A stretch of DNA of 64,000 bases from Ophiosphaerella korrae (GCA_028456385.1 JALNQF010000005.1:585090-649089); one strand, 5' to 3'. Positions 20,985-32,982 are shown, counted from the stretch's first letter. Notes: generated by a model from the letters alone, not told the origin. A program made the numbers and translations.

Positions 20985-22455
20985 GTTTCTGTGGATTGTG
21001 TTGCACCTCTTCCGATGAAGACGCATTCAACGAACTCTGTGAATAATTGAATAATGGATTCTAAGAATTTAATAGGCTATAAGTTTACAACTGACACCGC
21101 ATTGCCCCTCTAACTATCCTTGAGTAATATGAGCTATTGATTACCTAATTACTAATAGTACTATTATGGAATTCTTTCACCAAAATTCTTTTTCGGCACA
21201 AGTATAAGGCTCGATCATTGATTTTTAGGGTTGCTTTACTTTGAAGGGAGAGCAAGTAGGAACGTAGTAATTATAAGCACGAAATGTTAGCTCTTGAGTA
21301 CACATAACCTTCTCTATGATTTTCCTGTTCGTTGTAATTTTAGGTGGCTCGGTTACTGGTTTGGCCCGGTTCCTGGTTTGGCGGTGGAACACGTTATTAT
21401 TTAGCTGTTGGTTTGAGATAAGCTTTGAGATTGAATTTGTATAGTTAGTAAAAGTATACAAGTTTAAAGTTTCTCTCAATTGCTGCCTAATGCAAGGGTC
21501 TCGAGCGACGGCTGCGCTAAATTAGCGTATTTTTCTTGAATGATCTGATCAACTCTATCTCACCTGCCTTATCTAGCCAATAAACTGCGAATTCGCCGCT
21601 CCCTGCTGTTACCGCGCCTGCTAGCGCATTATGCAGCCCTAGTTTGATCATCCCGAACCTGCGCTACCCCTGCTAGCGTTTGGCGGGTTACGGGAACTTT
21701 TATGGTGGTTAGAGACACGTTTCGCGCTAAAAATTGCTTGCTTCCTTCTTCCGACTGATACTTCAAAGCAATACAACCGATCTCGGGTTTCACATGTAAT
21801 TATCTTTGCAGAGGAAGGTGTCGTGTACTGAGAATGTATCTTGCGCCGGTCATATGTAACATAGAACGCTCTCCGGATGCTAAACTGACTGCCGATTGAT
21901 AGCTGGAAGTCAAATCGCCAAGGCCTTGTCGCTCCTGTGAAATTAGAAATTCCGCTAGTAATTTTGCCGAGCACATAAGTAGCAGCTCATGCGTAAGCAC
22001 CCTTTAGGGTCTGGGCATTTTGTTGTTATAATCGCCGCACCAAATTCTGGCCTGCGCACCCTGTTCACGGATATAATAACATTCCATTTATTCAAGGATC
22101 TCCCACCGTAATGGTTTCGCAATAAGGGCATAGTTTCTTCGCCTTCCATAATGCGTTCTATCGCTAATTCCGCACCCAAGAAAGACCTATCTGAAGCAAA
22201 CCAAGTAGTAGAATTGCTTGTGCAGCAAGGAAGCCATGGTCAACCATTCGGTCCATCTAAGAAGCTTAATTATCCTTTTCCAAAATCGAGGTATGATATA
22301 TCTTGTCAAGATGTAGTTATATGAAAACGCTTTGTGACAACACAGCCTTCGAATGCGATTTTCCACGCTTGCCACGAGTTTGCGCCGCTGGTATACGGCA
22401 TAAACTTTCCTTCTTATTATCTTCTGTTACTTTCTCTCCAATCATCATAGTTAAG
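20985..22455. other. Intergenic, no gene recognised
   Basis: Several short frames occur on the minus strand without family character. GGTTACTGGTTTGGCC and GGTTCCTGGTTTGGCG lie side by side near 21350-21385, an imperfect 17-18-bp duplication. The last 150 bp should contain the promoter of the membrane protein gene. Confidence 0.45.
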
Positions 22456-23463
22456 ATGAACGCCTCAGCCTCTCTTCGCGCGTCATACATACGAGACTCC
22501 GGCCTAGATGTTCGAAAATCTAAACTTTCGCTCCACAAAGACCGCGCTAGCACAATGATGGATTGGTCCAAGTTTACGCCCGTCAACTACATGGAATGGA
22601 GAGCAAAATGTGAGCAGGAAAGAACTGCAGCTCCGTTAGACTCGGAGAAGGCAGATTTTACAAACATTGAGGTCACTCAGCGAGAAGAATCAAGGTGGGC
22701 TGTGATTGCGCGAATGGCCACAGTTTACCCACTTAAAGATATGACTTGGGTTGTTGCCGTCATGTTTGCAGTAGGGAGCCTGGTCTTCACCATTAATGCG
22801 TTCTTTGGTTTACTTCCTCTCGTAATACCCAGCACGCAATTTGAGACGAACGCCACGGTCGCAGCTCCTGCAACAATATTAATTGGGGGTAGCATCTTCG
22901 TAATCGCTGGCTTCCTTTCTATACCCGCATCTATCAATGCACGCCGCGGATCTCTCAATATTGACAAGCTTGCGGAGGGTGCTACTGCCGAATACCGACC
23001 AGCACTTGTCGGAAGCAAAGAATGGGTATGGTTTCCCCTTTCTTCCGAACTGAAAGGCATCATGCTCTACAACCGACCCTTTCAAGCCAATCTCATCCAA
23101 ATTTTCGGCGGCATGATTCTCTTCGTCGCTGCAATATCCGGCACTCCAGGAGTGGTTGATCCCATGAGCCCTATTTTCCCAACTCTCGTCTTCTGGCCAC
23201 AGGTCATTGGTGGCGCGATGTTCTTCCTAGCAAACCTTATGCTGGTTATTTCCGAGCAAGAGAAATGGTATAAGCCAAAACCTCTGGATACTGCTTGGCA
23301 AGGCGCCTTCCAGAGTTCTGTTGGCGGATTTGGGTTTATGATCACTGGGGTTTTTCTATTGAAAGGGGCTATTTTAGAGAGTGCGGTGGCGGCTTTTGGC
23401 GGTAGCTGGGCATTCTTCATCGGGAGTCTAATCCAGTGGTACATCGTTATGCGGATCTACTAG
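22456..23463 (+). CDS. Fungal integral membrane protein, six predicted spans
   Basis: Intact 335-residue frame from ATG 22456 (MNASASLRASYIRDSGLDVR); earlier in-frame ATGs at 22303 and 22321 precede a stretch without family text. Six hydrophobic segments: WVVAVMFAVGSLVFTINAFF, TILIGGSIFVIAGFLSIPA, ANLIQIFGGMILFVAAISG, VFWPQVIGGAMFFLANLMLV, FGFMITGVFLLKG and GGSWAFFIGSLIQWYIVM. The cytosolic N-terminus is charged. This matches a widely conserved but uncharacterised ascomycete membrane protein family known only by description; transport substrate unknown. It is the least damaged gene here, with no RIP signs. Confidence 0.85.
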   Translation: MNASASLRASYIRDSGLDVRKSKLSLHKDRASTMMDWSKFTPVNYMEWRAKCEQERTAAPLDSEKADFTNIEVTQREESRWAVIARMATVYPLKDMTWVVAVMFAVGSLVFTINAFFGLLPLVIPSTQFETNATVAAPATILIGGSIFVIAGFLSIPASINARRGSLNIDKLAEGATAEYRPALVGSKEWVWFPLSSELKGIMLYNRPFQANLIQIFGGMILFVAAISGTPGVVDPMSPIFPTLVFWPQVIGGAMFFLANLMLVISEQEKWYKPKPLDTAWQGAFQSSVGGFGFMITGVFLLKGAILESAVAAFGGSWAFFIGSLIQWYIVMRIY

Positions 23464-23922
23464 GCGGATGAATGAGGGTTGGTGGGATCATCTTCATTGC
23501 TCCATTTCCCCCTCATATCATGACATAGGAGATAATGGGCTTTGACAGTAACGCCCTGGGGATGAGATAGGTGTCTTTGCTTCGGCGCTAATTCTATTAT
23601 TGCCTAATCCAACCCAGCTCTAGCTCTATTATTATTACAATATAGATAGATTAATATCCTTTACCAAGGTAGTTTATTACTATCGATATGATGGTAAGAC
23701 TATCTATTATATATACTTCTATACTATCTTATTATAATTTATTCTCTCATATAATAAGTGCAAGACTGCGAGGCTGCGGCTCGAGGGCGTGCATGATATA
23801 TACTGTTCTACTCCTGTAATCAATGTTACCGATTTCTCTTCCACCTTTTTGGTTCGTTTGGTGCAGTGGAGTAGAGCTGCATTCTATCAATAAGGCTATT
23901 TAGTCTGTATCGGTCACTAGCT
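23464..23922. other. Intergenic with a short AT-rich tract
   Basis: Between the membrane gene and the hydrolase relic. 23620-23760 is strongly AT/TA-rich (TATTATTATTACAATATAG) and resembles a RIP-degraded fragment or a 3' flank; no gene found. Confidence 0.45.
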
Positions 23923-24706
23923 TTAACTGCAGTGTGTGCGGATATACTTTTCTATTGCACTACAATTTTGCGGTCGTTTTGGCAGGGCGCAATGTATGCC
24001 AGCGTCTTGCTTGACCTCTATATGCCATTTATCTGAAAGCTCGCTCCGATCGCGCTTGCTTTTCTCCCTGTCAAATGTAGCCCAAAACCACTTCTCATGG
24101 TTCCAATGCATGACCTCCTTATTTAGCCACCCTAGGCAAATTCTTGCAACAGCATTGGGTTGCTCAAGGCAGCGAAGATGGCCGGTATCTTCAAGTATCT
24201 GTTCCTCTACACCTCCGTCTATTATTCCTCCGTTACCACCATGGCCCGTCCCTGCTAGTTTCATATGCATCTCACGTATCTCCTCATAATCTATTTGTGA
24301 AAAGTCGCCATAGAGGAAAAACGTCCGCAGTCGGAGGCATAGGGGCGACTGCAGGGTAAGCGCACCCTCTAGTCTCTTGAAAACGGTATGAATTCGGGAT
24401 TTAGCATTCGCTCACGATTTCTTCCCTCCATACCCACATCTTGCGAAAGTGGCTGAAAGTTGGGTCGGGCATATGACCAAGCCTCCTGTGCTCTTGGAGT
24501 CGCAAGCTTAACTTGCCCACCTTCAGTATCTCGTAGGGAAAATTTAAGGTACTTTTAAAGCACGCTAAGATCCATGGGCTAGAAGAAGGTATTCTTACTA
24601 ATTTGCTTCTCAGCAGCCGCACGGGAGTTCCAGAATTACCGAATAATGGAGGAGAGCATTGCTGTATTTGGTCCTGGGGATAGATGTCTTGAAGTACCGG
24701 CTCCAC
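23923..24706 (-). pseudogene. Alpha/beta-hydrolase relic
   Basis: The C-terminal frame reads FFLYGDFSQIDYEEIREMHM, then GGNGGIIDGGVEEQ, the catalytic-His block EDTGHLRCLEQPNAVARICL and GWLNKEVMHWNHEKWFW. This is the C-terminal pattern of fungal alpha/beta hydrolases often found in secondary-metabolite clusters. Upstream on the same strand, in other frames, come FKRLEGALTLQSPLC and MEPVLQDIYPQDQIQQCSPP, compatible with the cap/middle region. Stops and frame changes separate the parts (TAA at 24399-24401). The nucleophile elbow GxSxG was not found. Inactive. Confidence 0.65.
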
Positions 24707-24779
24707 GATAACTAACGAGTGGAAAAGACGTGGGCGAATGAGTGCAAGATTGACCCAAGTTGAGTTTAGTTACCTGAAT

Positions 24780-25750
24780 AAAAAGATATCATGCTTCAGG
24801 TATAGACACGAACATTTGCACTGCCCCCATACTGTGGCCTAATCCGACAAAAGGAGGCTTCATATGATGTCGAAAGTGATTCACCATTAGCAACGGATCG
24901 CGCGAATGATACAACCAGTGTGGATCATCATCAATCTTACCTACATTGAGGCCATAACTCTCGCCTTAATGCGCAACATTGGCTACCTGGATGTCCCGGA
25001 TTTTCACGGCATACCTAGCTGCAGTTGTAGCCTTAAGTAGGTCATCCCATAGAGGCTCGTAGCATTCTTATCGACGTTAACGTGGCTCAGCGAAGTAGAG
25101 GCAGAATACTACCTTTGGAAAGCCATTTGCATGGGCTGCTATGATAGCCACCAAGTCTTCCGCAGGTTCGAGGGTCGATATTCTTTGACAGCAAATTGTA
25201 GCTCATCATTGTCGTTGTGAGGGAACTGGCGGATATACGAGCAAGGACATTTGTGCTCGGTTACAGTAAAGCTGGATACAGACATACCGAAAGTCAAGCG
25301 TTTTATAGAGTTTCCGAAGAGGGCACTACGGCCTGTGGCGTTCAAGCGTGTGGGCTGCTTTGTAATGGCGCCATGGCCAAGCCCGTAGGCTTCCACCGCA
25401 TTACCTAGGTCTGACATTAACTACTAGCCTGGTGAGGCACAGCAGACAATTCGCGCAAAGCCTTGAATACAGCATCTTGCCTGCCGCAAGAGGTATAAAT
25501 TTTCATGGACGTCACACTTTAGTGGTCTGTGTCTGTATCCTTTCACTTCCGAAATGTCTAAAGCAATAACCGCTAATACCGCGTGTGAACGCCTGCCCCC
25601 GTCCGTTATTGACAATTAAGCTCTCTTGCATCTCGGTAACATCTACTATTTGATTCCAAAGGACGATGACGTCCTTTCTCAAGCCTTCGTTGACATTCCA
25701 TGCAGCAGATTCGCCAATGCAATCAATCACGCAGCGGTCTGGTTGCATGC
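24780..25750. other. Unassigned region with unidentified minus-strand fragments
   Basis: Minus-strand frames 25748-25512 (CVIDCIGESAAWNVNEGLRK, VTEMQESLIVNNGRGQAFTR) and 25417-25139 look protein-like in composition, but I recognise no family. They may be further relics of the hydrolase/adenylation neighbourhood. Confidence 0.35.
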
Positions 25751-25789
25751 GAATATTGGTGAGCTAAGCGCCGGTCCTTTCGATGTTAT

Positions 25790-27189
25790 CGCATATTAGG
25801 GACCTAGCGACCTCCGGTACCCTATCCTAGAGGTTGCTGCGGCCAAGGTCGGGAAACTGGTATACCGACCTCTATATGATCAATACGATCATATTGTGCG
25901 TGGCTGACAAGCACCTACTGAGCCTGGCACAAATGCTGGTTCCATTGCCGCTTACTATTCCTCCTATGAGGCAGCATCTTCTTGCATCACCCAGTTGCAA
26001 ATTTGTGCTTCACACCGCTCAAGAAAATAATCAAGTCAAAGTACTCCTCCAGGGAGCCCGCATGTCCAGTCTGTCGTGGTGCCGGATCTGGGTACTTGGC
26101 CGAAAGCTCCCACAGTTGCTCCATACACGTATCCAAAGCCCTGGCACGAGGGGAAATATGATCCATGGCTAATTTTCCATACATCGCGAACTACCAGACT
26201 TTCGAAGCTAGTTATGTATACGAACCGTATGATGACTTCTTTTTGCATTGCTCAAAGCCTACCAGAACCAAAGGACGGGACCCAATTCGGTTGGCATATC
26301 AATCGTTGATGCTATGCAGTAGCGCTGATGAGCCATTTCTCAGGGCTATGTGTTGCCCTTCAAACTCCTACCTTCTTAGATGGGATGGTTATTATTGGGT
26401 CCAAAGGCAAACCGCCAACTCCCGCTGTCATCGCAGACACTCTTCGATATAGCAAGGCTCTCCACACTCCCTTTTCTACTTCGCTGTATGGTACGACAAC
26501 CGGAAAGTCTCAAAATGCTCAAAAATTTAGAATACATTCAATGGGTTGGTGCAGCTCTAAACATGGACACTGGGAACGCACTTCGAACATATGTAAAACT
26601 AAGTCTGTCAATGGGTACTACGGAGTGCGGTCTATATTTCTTGAATACGATCGATGACGCTCAAGGCTGGTCATACTACTCGTTCCAGTCCGGCTGATGG
26701 ATTCAGTTCATGGAAAGAGCAAGTAACCTGAACGAGCTGGTGTTCAAAAAAATCTTAGATGCAGTATGGCAGCAAGTGTTCCTCATCTTCCCTGACCTTG
26801 AGGTTTATGAGACGAAAGATTTCTTCCAGAAACATCCATTGAGGGAGGGGTTTTGGGCGTACATTGGTCGCTCCGACGATGTAGTTGTACTATACAATAG
26901 TAGCAATATCAATGCTATAGCAGTAGAAGAGAGGTTAATAGTGCATCCAAATGTTCGAATGGCACTAGTTGGAGATGGTGGATGCGATTACCCGTTTGTC
27001 ATTGTTGAGCTCACACAGGCTGGTAGCGAAGAGCTGGAGCAAAAAGGCGTAGAGGTAGTGCTGAGTACTATTTCGCCTGCTATTGGTGAGGCAAATCGCA
27101 GTCTTTCTCCCTACACGAGGTTGCGCAAGGAATTCATTCTAGTTACCAGCAGTAAGAAAGGACTGGTGAAAGTCTGGAGAGATTGGTAA
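25790..27189 (+). pseudogene. AMP-binding (NRPS-like adenylation) domain, frameshifted
   Basis: 26076-26230 carries PYTYPKPWHEGKYDPWLIFH then TSRTTRLSKLVMYTNRMM, the A3 core (normally TSGTTGLPK; two Gly to Arg and one Pro to Ser, all possible transitions). Another frame gives GSKGKPPTPAVIADTLRYSK; the next NLEYIQWVGAALNMDTGNAL and MGTTECGLYFLNTIDDAQGW (A5 region); the last, 26710-27189, YETKDFFQKHPLREGFWAYI with GRSDDVVVLYNSSN (A7/A8 region). This order fits fungal adenylate-forming reductases and NRPS-like enzymes. At least three frame changes and a TGA before 26700 make it non-functional. Thiolation and reductase domains are absent downstream; the N-terminal boundary is uncertain. Confidence 0.75.
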
Positions 27190-30100
27190 TGAGGGGACCG
27201 AGTATTAAAATGTTTGGAAAAAAAACATTGACGCTCTTTTTCCTGTCGAAAAGTAGACAGAATTTCCCAACTCTCAAAATTTGGCTCAAAAAGCCTGTTA
27301 TAACTAAACATCCGTCGAAGGCGATAGTGTTGGAGGAGGCGTTGGGTGAACTTATGCAATGTTTCCTAGATCGATTCATTTATCCCTGGTATTGACAGTG
27401 CCAATCTTAAGATGATGCGATTTCCATCAGAGCGTTGTTTTCTTTTGCTATCCGCTGTCTGCTGGTATGTTTCCCATTGCGCCTTTCAGTCCCCGAGCAC
27501 ACCTAACGACTTTGATCTTTAGCGAGAGTGACAAATCTGATACAGCGTGCAAGACGACGATACAAGTACATGATGTTTTGAGAAGCCAATAATCTTGTTT
27601 GCGGATTTTCCATTCCACCCATCGAAAACACTTCTTGTGTGTTCTCTCGATGGTAAGATACTTTCCGCAGACTACAAGCTCAATACATACCTTACAAGAT
27701 TCTGCTGCTGCTTATTGTGCAGAAGCTATTATATTTCTATCAAAATATTCTTTTCTGCAGCGGGTCATTATATGCAATTTATAGCTCTGGAAGTTGGGAA
27801 TGGGCCGCGAAGAGTGGAGGAGGATTGGAGTTGAGTTTGCGAGTTTTCACTCATTGCCTTTCCGCACATAAGACTATCTGTAATCTTCCAAGGCCGATCC
27901 AAAGAATAATCATTGGTCTAGGCCACCGCCAATCTTTGCTCGCTTCGACTGCCGTGAAAATTCCACAGGACTGAAATAGCACTTTTTGTCACAACAGGAA
28001 GTTATAAGTTAGATGCCGTCAGCATCTAGCTATTTAAAGTCTAGGGGAATGAGAACTAGCAGATGTGCTACACTCAGAGTAAGATCTTTCTACCGCAAAC
28101 TCCCGCAGAACGATGGGTCTACTTTGCTGCACCGATGTTATCACTTGTCCGCTTGATGAAGCCCGATGTCTCAATAGATAGCCCACCGACATTACCTAAT
28201 CCTGCACTTATTTTTTCCAAGAACAAGAGTCCTTAAAGCAAAAAGCAGAAAGATAACGTTGACAAAAATGCACATACGATAGTTATAGTTCAGACTCGAT
28301 TTTTCTAGCTCAAGGTCTCCTAGTACCGAGGCATCAAGTCAGCCCGCCTATCGGCGTATTTCTTCATGAGTAGCACAACCTAGACGGATGAAAATGCAAG
28401 GCGAATTCAGAGGAAGACGAGAACGAGCAGAGGCGGGAAATTGCAGTGACTTTTTGAGAAATTCGATAGGAAAGAAGACTGCGACATTGTGCCCTTCCTT
28501 TATTAGTTGTATTGAAGAACAATTGGGATCTGGGTATGGAGGAAAGCATTGGTATTTGTCTTGAAAAACTCACATCTTGAGCGGTTGTGTGCATGGCTTG
28601 AACAGCAGGTGGAATTTCTGTTGCCGTCCGGCTGAAATACTTCCCTTCAGGTGTGTTCATGCCTCGAGAGTATTCTTTAAATTTCTCAAGACATCAGACA
28701 TTGCATTATAAGATGAGTTTCGTTAGATAGCTGCAAAACAGACTGTAATAATTCGTAGGAGCGATCAGGCAACTAGCAATCTACGACATTTTTCAGAGCT
28801 TACTAGACCCCGGGAGCGTGGGTGCAGGTCTTTAGCTATGATGTAGCATCAGTCATGTGGCTAGTTTCCCCAGGTATATCGAATCACGTGTAACGCCATC
28901 AAAGGTGCCATTATTGTCAGTGTCAGCTCCGGCGACATGTATTAATTTAGTTGTGTACGAAGTGGACCCAAACCTGAAGGCACCTTTCGCCCTTACAGGC
29001 ATTCAGACCTACTATGTGCACCCAGAAGTGTGGGGACCAAATTTGAGATTGTGGTCAGCGTGACATTGAAAGCCTTTCCGGTCTAAAAGTGCCTAATACG
29101 AAACTATAATTTCCGATTAAATGAAGAGAATGTGGAATCAGAGGGCTAGTAGATAGTTTGCGAAACCTAGTGGACAAGAACCAGGGCGATCAGATAGCCT
29201 TACCCAAAGTAAATATGCGGTGTTTACCTTATTGTGACAGATAACACGAGCTTAGGAATCAGTGGGAGATTAATCATTGATTCTACTAGCTATTGATTGG
29301 TAGAGCTCTTATACTCAGAGCTCCGCTGAGCAAGTTCTCGGTGATCAGAGCTTCGCTATCCGAGCTCTCGGTGCCCGAGGCTTGAGATAGAGTGGAGAGC
29401 CTCCGAGTTGAGACTGATTTGCTCTAGCGAGCAGCTCCCAATATAGGAGTTTCCGCAACACTTGTCTCACTAGTCAGAAGGACATGTCACTATAGGCTCC
29501 CGCGCTGTTGTAATATTCTCAGCAACTAATACTATCCCACTACCATAGACATCTCGTCAGCCACTTGAAATCGCTCGAGGGATACTCATGGACTCCGGTG
29601 AACCAATAGCGTCTGAATTATATGTCCTGTAGGAACTATGCACCTTCGATTGTGGTGCAGTCTGTTTCAATGAAACCACCAACATCAGATGCATTTCATT
29701 CTCTATTCCAATCATTGTAATAATTTTATTATACATTCATAAACAACAAGCAGTACGCTCCAATCAAAGGAGCGAACTAATGATATTGACTTATGATTGG
29801 GTAGTTAGGATGGATTCTGAAAGTTTGCTACGTCTTCGGATATTGTTTACCAATCAAATCCCTCATTCGCCGAGGAGCCTAGATCTTCATGTTTGGGGCT
29901 GGGATGGCTGTATCAGCGGGTTGCCCAAGCTAAGGTCGTAAATTGACCCCCTGGTAGCTTTATTCATAATCTGGAATATCATTACACATGGTGTGCCTTT
30001 GATCTCGGAATTATTTATTGAATACAGAGTTAGAGAGCTATATACATTTATAACAATTCATTCAACCAATACTGTGGCGGTCAGTAGAAGAGAGAATTTG

Positions 30101-30640
30101 CAATAAGTATAGCGAAGTCTCGGAGTTTTTGCTGCTGTCACGTTACGCAGCCTCCAAGCTGACTACCATGGCAAGACAATCTCGGCGGTCGCCGACTGAG
30201 AAAGCGAGTAAACGCAATGGCACATTTCAAGACCAACGCATATCCCCGAATTAGGTAAGTTACGTTCTCTAGATTTGCTGACGACCCGCATGCTTATTGG
30301 GGAAGTTGCACATAATACGAAAGAGGTAGCTAGGCCAGCAGCCTTGTTGCATGATTTCGAGCTCAGCCTCATCACATAACGTGCTTACTCACGACCCGGG
30401 CCACCCCACCACTCGGGCCAACCTGACTGATCTATCAATCAAATGCGCCACAACCACACACTCAAAGCAGCTGGAATTCAAGAAGTAGATAGATTAGATT
30501 GATTTGCATTGGCGCTTGTTGTGGCCAAGTATATGACAATTGCTATAAGTTGGTAGTGCACGTTAGCGCACTCGGGACGCATCTGCCTAACAGCTCCTCT
30601 CAGCTTCTTCAATCAATCTCTATCCTTTTTTAACTTAAAT
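27190..30640. other. Gene-free transition region
   Basis: Frames are short and without family features. Seen: AT-rich patches; an imperfect 30-bp tandem duplication at 29317-29376 (AGAGCTYCGC...CTCGGTG); and a strong GTAAGT donor at 30254-30259 next to a short Ser/Arg-rich frame (MARQSRRSPTEKASKRNG, from 30168) with no supported gene structure. Local composition falls sharply at about 30,640, where the RIP block begins. Confidence 0.5.
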
Positions 30641-30874
30641 TGTACCTCTAGAAGCTATATAACGTCTGTGCTTGTCTTTCCTCTATATCTTGTAATAATT
30701 TTTCGCTTTTAGCTAAGTGTATAGCTAACTCGTAGCCTTTAATAAGCTAAGATAGTACTTAACTTAAAAGACTTTAAGATTAATACTAAAGAAGATTCTT
30801 TAGTATTAAAATCTATCTATAGAGCTAATTAATATTATAAAGTGTTTTTATAACTAGTAGGCTTATATAGCTAT

Positions 30875-31120
30875 TGTGTTGGTGTAGAAGGGGCACCTTC
30901 TACGCTAGTAAGAAGCTCGGCCGAAAAGCATATAAAGGAGGTAAAGGACAATCGGGAGAAAGGGAGATTATGGAGGGAGACCACAAAATCTTGAGGATTA
31001 CAAGATAGGTTGAATAGAATGTCCATCAAATTGAGGAGCGAAAACGTCTACGAGTAATCTACTAGTTATACGGCGCATCTACGAGTTAAGTTGGGCTACC
31101 ATCCTCTACACAACGGTACA
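30875..31120. mobile_element. Probable solo LTR, 246 bp
   Basis: Begins TGTGTTGGTGTAGAAGGG and ends CAACGGTACA; CTAT flanks both sides (30871-30874 and 31121-31124), a likely 4-bp TSD. TGTTGGTGTAG and CTACACAAC near the ends are imperfectly inverted. It contains a TATA-like ATATAAAGG. Little RIP, in contrast to its surroundings. No related copy in the window. Confidence 0.6.
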
Positions 31121-31422
31121 CTATTAGTTTATAATAGTACTAGTAGTAGTATATACGTAATAGTAAGGTTAGATAAGACTCTATCTAGATTAGATAGAAC
31201 TAGACCTACTACCTAGAATCTACTCTAAATTAAGCTCTTAGAGAAGACTAATAAGCGTATACGCGTATATACTTTAAAGAAAAGATCTTTATTAATATAA
31301 AAGACTTCTTAGTGTATAAGGTGTCTAATTTTATTACTATACGCTGTCTTAAGAGGACTAAAGTAGCTTATATTAAGTAGCTAGAGAAGATATAATATAT
31401 AGGCTAGTATATAGAGGCTAAT

Positions 31423-31853
31423 TGTTACGACAGTAATAAGAGAAATACAGATAGAACTAATTAGCCCTACGACTGAAGGATTAAGTTCTTACGAACACGA
31501 AGAATACGAACTTGATTAGGAAACTACACATAATTAGGACACCTAAGAGTAATCTATAATCTGTAGACTCTTAGCGTTAACAGATTATAGATCAAGGTAA
31601 TCTATAATCTATTGTTCTTGGCAGTAACAGATCAACAGATTAGGACAAGTATATAGTTAGTAGCGATGCGCATTATTAGGATAGTATTAGCAATTCAATT
31701 ATTAACTACAAGCGACAATACAAAGACAGTTATAAAACATCTTCTATTGTTTATAGCCTATTATAGATTACAACACAAGCTTTTGTTATTACCTTATAAT
31801 CTACTAATACCTATCTAGGCTATTAGGAAGTCGACCCTAGTAAGCCCGTAACA
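31423..31853 (+). repeat. 5' LTR of gypsy A
   Basis: 431 bp; pairs with 45529-45959, differing mainly by C/T and G/A. Contains two stem-loop units, the first with perfect 13-bp arms at 31552-31564 and 31580-31592. Followed by CCTTACTAATTTAGTTATTG, which lacks the TGG of a tRNA primer site. Confidence 0.9.
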
Positions 31854-32522
31854 CCTTACTAATTTAGTTATTGCGAGAAGCGAAGCGTAAGTAGCGCACG
31901 GTCTAGCTAACACGATAGTAGAAAGTTTAATAAGTAAAGCCCCTAAGAGTAGTTATAAGTTAGATAGTACTATATAGGAAACAATTAAGGACTATATAAA
32001 TAAACTAATTAACAATAAAGAAGATATAAAGATAGTAATTAAAGCACTAGAAACGTAGAATAAGGAACTACAAGACTACTTAAAATAGAACAAAGTATAA
32101 ATTAAAGCTATTATTAAAGGCTAGAACTAGATAGAGCTAATTACCTAATAACTAGAAATAAGTGCAACAAAGAAACTACTTAAGATACCTGTTCTTAAAA
32201 AGTTTAATAGAATAAGGGAAAAATTAAGACCTTTTATAGCGTTAGCACAACTCTAGATAGACGTACAAGTACTACACTTCGATATAGAAGAAAAGAAGGT
32301 GATATATATTAGACTATACCTTAAAGAGGACGTAATAAGATAGTATAAACCCTACTAGATAGACTATACAACGTATTCTCTAATAACTTAAAAGGACAAA
32401 ACTAGAGCTATTTTTAGAAGCTATAAATACTTTACTAAACGAATAAGAGTAGTATTTAGAGATATAGATATTACTTAATAAGCTAAAGAGAAACTTAAAA
32501 GGCTTATATAAAACAAGAGTAT

Positions 32523-32982
32523 TATTATAGTAGTAACAAGGGAAACTAAGATAGAACTAATTAGTCTACGCTTAGCTACTAACAAAGCATAGGATAAGCG
32601 GGGTAATAACCTATAGGATAATAAGTTCGACTAGGAAGCTAACTACAATATAAATACGTAACGAATTCGTAAATTCGCGATCTTAGTAAACACGAAGTTG
32701 CGAAGCTATTATGTAACAAATTTGTAAATTCGCGATCTTAGCAAATACAAAGCAACGAAGCCGCTAAGATATTATTACTATATAATTAGTAGCAATGCGC
32801 ATTATTAGGATAGTATTAGCAATTCAATTATTAACTACGAGCGACAATACAAAGACAGTTGCAAAATATCTTCTATTGTTTATAGCTTATTGCAGATTAT
32901 AACACAAGCTTTTATTATTACCTTACAATCTACTAATACCTATTTAGGCTATTAGGAAGTCGACCCTAGTAAGCTAGTAACA
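32523..32982 (+). mobile_element. Solo LTR of the gypsy family inside A gag
   Basis: 460 bp between AGTAT TSDs (32518-32522 and 32983-32987). Starts TATTATAG, a TG start converted to TA, and ends AGCTAGTAACA. Outer parts match the A and B LTRs (GATAGAACTAATTAGTC; GGAAGTCGACCCTAGTAAGC); the middle has a different pair of about 53-bp tandem units (AAATTCGCGATCTTAG). Confidence 0.88.

Noticed and set aside
27595..27834. 79-codon frame with hydrophobic middle
   Set aside because: No start context, family or homologous pattern; in a gene-free stretch.
30168..30375. Short frame MARQSRRSPTEK... followed by a strong GTAAGT donor and a possible second exon (RMLIGEVAHNTKEV)
   Set aside because: A stop precedes the donor in the only coding frame and no acceptor gives a sensible protein.
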